From: Prosopocoilus inquinatus
Lineage: Eukaryota; Arthropoda; Insecta; Coleoptera; Lucanidae
Length of the DNA: 64,000 nt
Reading direction: 5' to 3'
NCBI GenBank assembly: GCA_036172665.1
Contig: CM069875.1
Location: 10,930,001-10,994,000, forward strand
Every line of letters begins with the position of its first letter. The stretch's first letter is position 1. Positions 55,465-64,000 of this stretch are shown here, in pieces. The notes below the pieces were generated by a model that was not told the origin of the DNA, made no database searches, and worked only from the letters and a program-made list of their open reading frames with translations. A program made the translations under genes and the position numbers.

Positions 55465-56640
55465 TTAAGCTTCTTATTCAGCTGAATTAAAAGTTGTATA
55501 AATGGTGAGTAAACGTTTACTCAACTCTTAGACAGCTAAAATTGGAGAACTTATTCAGTAAAGGCTGATTAAAATGGCCATAAAAGCGTTTGTACAGCCT
55601 TTATATAACCTTTCTACAACCTTTATCCAACCTTTATACAGCCTTAATACAACCTTTATACAGTCTTTATACAACCTTATTAAAAGCCACTGCATTGTGC
55701 ATAAACAAAAACGAAACTTTATTATCCAGCAAAAATTATTAATGAGCATAAAAAGAAAATAACAATTAATTTTACACTTGCGTCATTCACGTCATTCATA
55801 TGTTGAAACCCATACTTCTTTTGTTTACTTGCCTTTAACCCCCGATCCTTTAATTTGGAACCGTCGGCCTGGTGTACCAATCTGTACCGTACTAATTGTT
55901 GCCCAAATGCGGACTACATTCGTCGGTGTGCATCCTGGAGTGCATTAGGGTTACCAGATTTTTTTTGCCAATAAGGGACTAATGACAAAATTGCTAAAAA
56001 ATGAAATTTCATTTTTTTATCCGGTACAAAAGAATATTTCATATAAAAAAAAGCTTTATTGAAAACAAAACATCATTTATGATTTTTAAGAATGATTTGC
56101 TAAGTTTCTTTTTACGATATTATTATCTTTTACATATCGATAAAATTCTTGACAACTGAAATCGTAACTGTATATTGTGAGCAATTCCGGTTTTATGAGG
56201 TTCGACGAGCACCAATTTAAAAATGAAACTGCGTCTAAGCATCTATAACGGTTTGCTTGTAATTAATTTGTCGTAAGTTATTTTTCAAAGAGGTTATATT
56301 TGACAATAAAATTATAATTTCAGAGTTATACGATTAACATGCAAATGATTGTATAAAGGTTTCCAAATTAGCTGTAGTAACGTTTATTCAGCTTGTTATA
56401 TGACTAAATGCAAATTGTTGTTTAAAGGCTTCCAAATTGGCTGTAGTAACGTTTCTTCAGCTTTTTATACGACTAACGGACAAATGGTCATATAAAGGCT
56501 TTAAAATAAGCTGAAGAAACATCTATTCAGCTTATAATACAGCTACTTACCTTAATCAGCTTTTCCACATATATAAAACCTTTACTCAGCCAGTCATATA
56601 AGACAGCTGAGTAAACGTCTATTCAGCTTAAGAGCCCGTT
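55465..56640. repeat. repeat-rich block with inverted ends and two tandem repeats
   Basis: The block is bounded by 'cttaagcttcttattcagct' and the inverse-like 'attcagcttaagag'. It contains the 11-12-bp tandem 'aacctttatac' (about 55600-55680, ten units) and about three 75-bp units of 'ggcttccaaattggctgtag' followed by 'taacgttt.ttcagctt' (56340-56530). Confidence 0.6.
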
Positions 56641-59613
56641 TCAGTCGCCATCATTATGCCACTTTCCTAGTTCAAGAATTACGCTAAAACTACTGATCTG
56701 ATCATCGAATAGTTTTAACATTTTCGTTTTGTTTTTTAATAAGGAATTTCGGAAAGTCATTTTTAATATTTTCTAATAATTTTTATAATTTTTATTACTT
56801 ATAGAAGTCGATTTTCAACTTAAAATTAACTTTCCGAGATAAAGCAACTAATTTTATGAAGATCTGCAGCAACAGAAACTTAATCAAGGCCATAATATTT
56901 AAATAAAACATGAATTACGAAATTTTATAATTAGTAATTAATTAATTAATTTTTATTTTACATTTTACGGCTGGGGAATTTCCGGTATGCCTAAAATTCT
57001 CTGACCTGGGGCTCGTTCAGAAACTGAAAAAAAGCGCACTTTGGGTAAAATTCTTTCTCTCAATGTGTAAGTGATTTTGTATATTTTTTTTTTCGTTCTA
57101 AACGCCCAAAGTGCTCTTTCGTTACAGTTTTTGAACGCAACAGTATTGTATAAGTAAACTGAGTGGTACTTATATTTGAAAGACAATCCCTTGCATGTGA
57201 CCTCGAGAAACCCGGAAGGCGCGAGCAGTCATAGTTACCACGATGTTTACATTTTTACTATTTTGAAGTCATGTTAACTTCCAATAAATTAAGGAAACAA
57301 ACAAATATTCAGTTGCGTTGTTTTCTTTATTTTAATTGTATACAATGAACGGCAAAAAGTTACACTATTTGGGAAAATTTTTTGCAGTTTAAAAAATTTG
57401 TGCCAATAGTTGTGTGTTTTGTGTATGTTCGATAACCAAATATAAACAGGACAGAAACAGTGAGCAGCTTTTAGTGTGGCTCAAAATGGTACCTATTTAA
57501 AATTCGAAAAAATAATAATAATAATATGGTTCATTTTATCTTACTTTTCTACCCCGATCCATAGAGCTCTCCAATTATCGTAAACGCCTAAAATGTGTCG
57601 CTTGCTCCTCTGACAAAATGGACAAGATTTTTCATTTTCTAGTTAGAAGCGGCAATTGGGCGTTTGGTATTTAGCTCTTGCAAGTGATTAGTTTATTCAT
57701 TTATTCAGCTATAAAAGAATGTTTTTTATATCCATAAGAAATATTTAAACAAATAAAATTTGCTTTTGGGTTCTGTTACATGCACGAGAAAATTTGAGAC
57801 AATTTTTCACAAGGCGTTTTCTTTATAACATTTTGTCTCATCACTTAATTTCCTGATAACATTTTTCTAGTAATCCCAATCTGGCATAAGCAGACCGAAT
57901 TTTTTATTTTGGGCCAGTTTAATATCTATACAACTTATGAAATCGACATTAGTACAAATAGTGGCTACCACGTATTGCACCTACAGTGATCGCCAAAATG
58001 TCGGTATCAAATGGGAAAAATCTTTATTTTTAATTTTTTGAGGAAACTTTCTAAAGCAATAATTTCTACTTGTATGGAAACCTTTTTAACTCCTAACAGA
58101 TATACCGAGTGATTTTATTCGAAATTAATCTATATTTCTCAACTTTTAGAATATTCTAAAAATTTCAGGTACTAAATCTTCAATATTTAATATTTTTAGG
58201 GCGGAAACTACCAAAATTTATAATTTGAAAAAATAAGAAAGATTAAGTATTGCTTCATTATTTACCGAAAAGTATTATTTTTGCATATTTTTCCGTTTCT
58301 GATGCAAGGTGCCTTTTATAATTATTATAAATAATTAATATATATTTAAATATTTCTCTATTCCCGTTAATGAATTAATTTCTCAATGACCTTGTAAATG
58401 TTGCTTTGCAGAAGATATTTCTTTATATGGCTTAGTCCTACTGACTTAAACAGAATTTGAGGGCTTTTTTAATAATAGGATTTGAATTAAATTATAAAAA
58501 TGTAAAACTAATTTTTTTTCAATAGCAAACGTTAAAGTTTGCTTTGTCCAACTCAAAACAGTCGATAAAACAGAATTTTAACCGCAAAAGTAAATAAAAC
58601 AATAATTTTTAACAATTTAATAACAATCCACACTAATTACTGGGATCATGATCACACAATTGTACCGTCTTGTTTAACAAATAACTACCTACTTATTGTT
58701 TTTTTGTTGTGTATTGTAATGTGGTTTGAAATTAAAGTCGTTTTATGAAAATGCCTCTTAGTAATTTCATTTGAATAATTTATGGCCGTCTTATATTCTC
58801 CCTGATTAATTGACCGAACAGGTAAATTAAATATGAAAAAAGCATTTAGGCAGCTATAAAATATTTTTTACAGAATTTTTGTGAAATTCATTCATTCAAA
58901 TGTCATTAACAGGGACAGATTAGAGTTTTTAGATGTCATTTAAATGCATATTAGTTATGAATAAAAATACTTTTCTTAAAGTGTACCTTGCTTCGAAAAC
59001 GTAAAAATTATGTAAAAATATATATTATTTTTGCTGAATAATAAAATATCTGAAGCAACAATTAATATTCTTCATTATTTAGCAATTGCTCCGCGTCCCA
59101 TTACTCTTAATTTCCTTTTAACAAAACTGCCATGTCTTTGTCGGATTAAATTAAATTTATTTAACTTAGAAAGAAGATAAAAGACCGGATTTAAACATGT
59201 TTATTTATCAAATTAACTATTATGTTTCGTTTCATTTTCGAATACATATTTCTCCCTCTCTGTAATAAATTTTAAATTTTCGCGGTAAAACTTAAGGTAA
59301 AGCCGTTGGTAAAACTGCAAAAATTCTGAAAATCGTACGATTTTCAACGATAGCACACGATGAATCTATTTCGCGTGATTTGGCTCCACCTTGTAGCCCC
59401 ACCTTCTGTGTGTTACGTCCTGCACCCTTGCCCCGCGAGAGATGGTTAAGTGATTGTCAAACGTCCCCTTAAAATTGTTTGTTGGGAAGTATACCGCGTT
59501 CCGCATAAACAAAAATATTACATTTTCAGTAACAGTTACATCGAAAAGCTCAAATAGTATTTAGGCTGTTACTTTAATATCGACAAAAGTGTACTTACTT
59601 ATTTATGAATCCA
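56641..59613. other. intron 4, no gene supported
   Basis: AT-rich. 'ctccaattatcgtaaacgcc' at about 57570 recurs at 22208, so some repeat content. No coding frame of family type. Confidence 0.35.
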
Positions 59614-59902
59614 TAAGGTATTTTTCGCGACTAACCGGTTACGAATAACATGGTTAGCAGTAGTGACGTCACGGTCACGAGAATACGTCACGGTTGGTAA
59701 GATTCGCCAAAACGAAACGGTTACGGTTACAAGCTTTCTAACGGTTGCATTTTAAAATTTGACAACAGTCCAACAATGAATTGTGTATTTAACTATTACA
59801 AAGAAAAGTTGTGATTGAATCAAGTTGAGGTTAGCACGCAGAACTACGGTTCCGAGTAGAACTCACGGAATAAGAGAGAGACGGCAGTGTTCCACAACTA
59901 AA

Positions 59903-60342
59903 GACGGGCCAGGGAATGAACCTGGTGCATTGAAAGCACCCATATGGGTGCATATATGAATGTACCGGATACATTCAAAAATTTAAACTTCCCGCGCAAA
60001 TCGAACGAGAAATAACCATTTCTTGATATTATTTAATTGTTTGCAGGTGGTTTACGGGTTTAATAGTTTGTGATGAATAGCTGAATAGTAAACTTTTAAG
60101 TTTAATCGAAAGCTTTGTAGCTTAAAATCTGAACAAAACGAGTAACTTTTTGAAATTAACGTTACAAAATAATTGCCTAGCGATAGTCCGTACAAAATAT
60201 ATTATATTTGGTGTCATTTTGAAATATTTTTTGTCTTATGTAAATGTAGGCAACCGGGCAATGTACACAACGCACCGGGTGCATTGTGGGACCATTCCGT
60301 GATTCCACCAGTGCAAACCATTGCACCGGGTGGAATCCCATC
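59903..60342 (+). mobile_element. 'GGTGCATTG' MITE, copy 1
   Basis: Begins 'gacgggccagggaatgaacc' and ends 'ggtggaatcccatc', with a GATGGG-type inverted end. It shares its full length with copy 2, including 'gaacgagaaataa' and 'gcaccgggtgcattg' blocks. Confidence 0.65.
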
Positions 60343-60382
60343 TTTATCCACAACTCTCTGATCAGGTTAGGAAAATAGTAGA

Positions 60383-60818
60383 GATGGGACAGGGAATGAA
60401 CCCAGTGCATTGAAAGCACCCACATAGGTGCATTCACCAGGGTGCATACATGAATGTACCGGGTGCATTCAAAAATTTAAATTTCCCGAGCAAATCGAAC
60501 GAGAAATAATCTTTTCTTGATGTTATTTAATTGTTCGCAGGTGGTTTACAGGTTTAATGTTTCATAGTGTCTGGTGAATAGCTGAATAGTGAAACTTTGT
60601 AGCTTTAAATCTGAACAAAATGAGTAAGTTTTTGAAATTAACGTTACAAAATAATTGTCTAGTGATAGTCCGTACAAAATATCGGGTGTCATTTTGAAGC
60701 ATTTTTATTTCTTATGTAAATGTAGGCAACCGGGCAAAGCATACAATGCACCGGGTGCATTGGGGGTGCATTCCATGATTCCACCGGTGCAAACGATTGC
60801 ACCGGATGGAATCCCATC
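60383..60818 (+). mobile_element. 'GGTGCATTG' MITE, copy 2
   Basis: Begins 'gatgggacagggaatgaacc' and ends 'ggatggaatcccatc'. The GATGGG ends are inverted. Separated from copy 1 by 40 bp, same orientation. Confidence 0.65.
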
Positions 60819-60945
60819 GCTAGAAAATAGTAACCGGAGTAACATACGTGACGTCATATCAACAGTTACCGGTAAGTCACAAAAATGCAGTGGTTACTTA
60901 CTTCGCCTAACCACACGTAACCGGTTAGTCGCGAAATATACCTTA

Positions 60946-62098
60946 ATATTAAACGACACATTAATTAAAATAACAGATCCATTAGAAAAAAAGGTACTCA
61001 GTCAGTATTTTAATGTAGAAGTTTGTTATGCTCATGTTCGATACTTCTGTTGCTGTATTAGTATTAATTTGTAGATCTTGTTTTATAGACCAACTGGTTT
61101 ATTTGAGTTAATTTTATAAAAATTTAAACATAACTTGTTTAGATGAATTAATGCACATTTACATAGATCAAAAATTTATTTATAGCTCATTTAAAAATTT
61201 CCCATTTAAAAACATGACAATTTTTACAAGCAGCAAAATGACGCTGCCGTGTGAGAATTAAACTTTATATTCTTTTCTTAACCTCGTGTAAAAACAGAGA
61301 ATGGAGAAACTCTCAGAATGCTCCAGAGTAGTTAGTCGAAAATGGGATTAATTAACCGTGTAGCAATATGGTTTATTATAGTCATCAATTCATACGGTAC
61401 CATCAATATTCTTGGTTTTGCAATTCAATCATTTTTAATTCTTTAGGTACTCCTATGCTGCTCCTATGGTATTAAGTAACCTGTTGACCTTCGTGAAATC
61501 GTGATGTCGCAAAATTGCTAATCGTAAACAATTATGCAGTAATCTTATCAAAACGGGTTTACATTATATTAATTATGGTTGTTAGAATTATTAGAAAAGC
61601 CAAACATACTTAAAATGCAGCTATTATAAATTCAATAAGCTATACCTACGTTCATCTGTGATTATTTTACAGCTTTTTAAAATTTCATCGATTTTCCTCC
61701 TCCCTTTTATTTATTGCATAACATATGTGATAATGATGACTTTTAGTTATTAATAAATAAATTGTGATGTAAATTTTTGCGTATTATTCTGAAAGTGAAA
61801 GTTCATTGTTACGGTGAAGCATACAGTAAAATTTAATAAATTAAAAGCTTCTTGTCATTATCACCTAGGTAAGATAATTATCGTTACTGAAGTATCAAAA
61901 ACAAGTTCCTTTCAATTATTGTTTTGCGTTTCCCTTGTCTTGTAAATAATGCCAACACAGCAGCGTGAAAGTTAGGTTATGATAGTGTTTACTAGACATT
62001 ATCGGTTCCCCCAGGCACAATTTGTAAATTAAACTCATCCGGTTTAATATCAGCAAAATTCCACCCACAAATGATGCGCAAATGTCGTCACTTTTTAG
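60946..62098. other. end of intron 4
   Basis: No gene or repeat recognised. It ends with the acceptor ctttttag at 62098 for synthetase exon 5. If the sorting nexin has its own promoter it would have to lie here. Confidence 0.35.
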
Positions 62099-62204
62099 GT
62101 GCATTTTAATCAAAGTTCCTGAAGAACATAGCATCGAAATTGACTCATACTGGCATTTACATGTTGCCAATAAATTATATGATTCACTGGATGACGAAGA
62201 ATGA
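62099..62204 (+). CDS. CMAS: CMP-sialic acid synthetase, exon 5 (C-terminus and stop)
   Basis: Residues 217-251. Acceptor ctttttag, completing the split Lys codon. CILIKVPEEHSIEID (D232) matches the family's C-terminal 'xExSxDID' segment with a conserved Asp; the chain then ends ANKLYDSLDDEE and TGA at 62202-62204. The length (251 aa in total) fits the insect catalytic-domain form without the extra C-terminal domain of vertebrate enzymes. The exon continues past the stop codon into the SNX8-like start (donor at 62223). Confidence 0.85.
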
Positions 62205-62222
62205 CCACCGATTTTAGTGCAG
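62201..62222 (+). CDS. SNX8: sorting nexin 8-like, exon 1
   Basis: ATG ACC ACC GAT TTT AGT GCA and one base, donor gtacgt at 62223. The ATG overlaps the synthetase stop codon (ATGA) and has A at -3. Frame phase 1 joins exon 2 exactly. This start is preferred because the next upstream ATG in this frame is not supported by coding-like sequence, and exon 2 lacks a usable early Met. Confidence 0.65.
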
Positions 62223-62270
62223 GTACGTTAAAATTATCTTCAAGTTAAAAATTGCAATAAACAATTTCAG

Positions 62271-62528
62271 GGTCGATTCCTCCCATATACAGAGAGGTTT
62301 TTGATATTTGCTCCTACAATGGCGAACCTATACATAAGGATGTTTATCAAAAGTTACTAGCACAGTGTAAGTTAGATAATGCAATACTTCAATCCATTTG
62401 GGAGCTGGCTGGACCTCCGCAAGGTCCAATTACTAGAACAAATTTATATAAAACCTTAGCTTTAGTTGCATGGTCACAGCAAGGTAAATCACCAAGTAAC
62501 AAATTATTTGAGACTTTCAATGGAAAAG
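62271..62528 (+). CDS. SNX8: sorting nexin 8-like, exon 2 (N-terminal EH-like region)
   Basis: Acceptor atttcag, donor gtttgc at 62529 (weak), phase 1 at both ends. GSIPPIYREVFDICSYNGEP, then LLAQCKLDNAILQSIWELA and TLALVAWSQQGKSPSNKLFE. This looks like the EH-like helical segment seen N-terminal to the PX domain in the SNX8/Mvp1 group. Function from the family: endosome-to-Golgi/retromer-linked membrane sorting. Confidence 0.8.
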
Positions 62529-62584
62529 GTTTGCTTAATTTTGCTTGTAAATGCACGCTTCTTAGAAGTGATTTTATATTGCAG

Positions 62585-62858
62585 AATATCCTATACCTGA
62601 ACTCGGTGATTTAAACAGTGTGAGAAATTTGAAACAACAAGTCAATGCTAAACAGAATCCAGCCGTCCTTGGTTTATCATATTTAGATATTACCCAGTTG
62701 GATACCATCAATGTTGAACTTGTGCCTGAGAAGAAAGGAATTTTTCTAAAACATTCGGAATACGTAGTTTCTTCCAGACGACTTAATTCTAAAGTAACGA
62801 GGAGATATAATGATTTTGTTGCTTTATATGACCTTCTGTTATCAAGATTTCCATACAG
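62585..62858 (+). CDS. SNX8: sorting nexin 8-like, exon 3 (start of PX domain)
   Basis: Acceptor attgcag at 62584, donor gtattt at 62859, phase 2. After a linker (QNPAVLGLSYLDITQLDTIN), VELVPEKKGIFLKHSEYVVS begins the PX domain, followed by RRYNDFVALYDLLLSRFPYR. The RRYNDF sequence provides the phosphoinositide-binding Arg. The remainder (the rest of PX and the BAR domain) must lie beyond the window; no further exon was found to 64000. Confidence 0.85.
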
Positions 62859-64000
62859 GTATTTTCTTAATACAGTCGTAATCCAATATGCACATAGGCT
62901 TTATTTGAGAATACGCTGTACCACTGGCTACAAATAAAAGTAAACGATTTCTAAGGATATTTGCATTATTTTAGTTTTGTAAAACCAACTTCAGTATATT
63001 TCTTGACAAATATTTATGACAATCGAGTAACATTAGCCCGTTATCAAGCAAAATGGCAAATCAAAGTCAGACATACAATAGCAAAGAAAATCGTTTGCAT
63101 TTCTTTGTACCTGATAGTACCTACAGTTTTTACCTGAAATGGTAAGAAATTTTATTTAAATTTTAAAATGATTAATCCATTATTTGATTAACTTTTTTCG
63201 TAATATTTTTATGTAATGGCTGCCTGAATAGAATCCTATTCAAATTCAAAAATTCAAAATTTTTCCTCTTATAGAGTCTGTTTGATTATAAAGGTCCTAA
63301 GCTACAACTAATTAATTTTTGTACAGTAAATACCCATTAAAATGTATAAGGGTGGGTCATTGGTATCGATTTTAACCAGTAAAATATCAGCAAATTATTT
63401 TTACCTACATGGTAGCCGGACTTCTTGGAATTTCTATTTCATATTTTGCAGTTATAAGTTAGCGATAATGTTCTATTAAAGTATAATATTTCCAACTTTC
63501 GGGCACTTCCGCTTGTACCGGAAGTTCCTGTCAACTTTCTTATTTTAAATAGAATACCCCATTTTTTAATTCCTCAGGAAATTCTAAAATTATTTCATTC
63601 AACATATGATACATGAAAAATCAGCCATCTCAGAGTCGTCTCAATGAACGTGTTTCTTCCTTAACGTGAAAACTGTTTAAAATAGGTACAAATGTTTTAT
63701 ACAAAAATTTCCTAATTTTGTATTCTACATCTTGTAAAATTATTTTCAAATATGAGTGACTTCCGGTTATATCGGAAGTAAGTACCTACTTCGATATTTT
63801 AAATGGGATGACCCATATTTTATTACATTTCTGAATTCCTCGTCGAATTTAAAGGTCAATTTGTGAAACATTCATTGTACCTAAATTGCATCGTTTTTGA
63901 TCAAATCATTGCTAAAGCATAAAACTCATCTTGAATAATTCAGAAACAAATGCAAATGGGCAAATGATATTTTGCTATTCATTTCTACAAGAAATGTAAT
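62859..64000. other. SNX8-like intron 3 with repeat ends
   Basis: 'ctggctacaaataaaagtaa' (about 62922) recurs near 23615. Two palindromic 'acttccg...cggaagt' blocks (63504-63527 and 63758-63780) are each next to 'tattttaaat(a/g)g'. No later SNX8 exon recognised. Confidence 0.4.

Larger units (their letters stand above)
59614..60945. mobile_element. TIR element carrying two nested tandem MITEs
   Basis: Outer ends 'taaggtatttttcgcgacta' and the inverse of 'gtcgcgaaatatacctta' pair and continue into ACCGGTTACG. The inner subterminal parts have 'gtgacgtca' on both sides. Two copies of one smaller element occupy the middle (59903-60342 and 60383-60818). Confidence 0.7.

Noticed and set aside
61916..62170. 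Minus-strand open frame over the CMAS/SNX8 junction
   Set aside because: It is the antisense shadow of synthetase exon 5, which has a full family match and correct splice phases.
1..64000. CRISPR arrays, operons with Shine-Dalgarno sites, tRNA or rRNA genes
   Set aside because: Looked for and not seen. The sequence is eukaryotic with spliced genes. The short tandem arrays lack the spacer-repeat regularity of CRISPR.

Overview
The window is AT-rich, intron-rich insect-type nuclear DNA; the repeat types suggest a beetle, but this is a weak inference. Most of it is transposon debris. I can support three host genes. They are (i) one minus-strand exon of a UPF0193/EVG1-family protein (4653-5013); (ii) a complete five-exon plus-strand CMP-sialic acid synthetase gene (CMAS/CSAS; 34449-62204, 251 aa, with a predicted signal peptide); and (iii) the first three exons of a sorting nexin 8 (SNX8-like) gene (62201-62858), which runs off the right edge. 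The stop codon of the synthetase overlaps the start codon of the sorting nexin (ATGA at 62201-62204), and both lie in one exon. This looks like a dicistronic arrangement.

Layout. 0-4 kb: a Penelope-like (PLE) family A remnant, then a giant fold-back (arms of about 600 bp) and TIR elements. 4.6-6.1 kb: the UPF0193 exon and PLE family D debris. 8.2-12.65 kb: a copia LTR retrotransposon with 152-bp LTRs, a 5-bp target duplication, a tRNA-type primer site and decayed gag-pol. 13.3-14.3 kb: a PIF/Harbinger remnant. 17-25 kb: MITEs, a 22-G run, tandem repeats and a possible Helitron end. 25.3-30.7 kb: a PLE family A copy broken by nested insertions, then two pieces of a non-LTR reverse transcriptase. 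34.4-62.2 kb: the synthetase gene, whose introns (3.2, 6.2, 3.6 and 14 kb) hold fold-backs, PLE pieces, a hAT element (49106-52003) carrying a BED-finger ORF and an inserted PLE family B, an inverted tandem array, and a nested TIR element.

The strongest non-gene signal is a set of hammerhead-ribozyme-like motifs: CTGAnGA, a hairpin, then GAAA and a tiny palindromic stem III. They occur in four sequence families (A-D) and about ten copies. Families A, B and D are tied to Penelope-like elements that carry GIY-YIG endonuclease remnants. The family B copy at 50969-51012 has every core position intact and a matching stem I. Many other copies each carry a different core mutation.

All calls come from reading the sequence by eye; no alignment, folding or database search was run.
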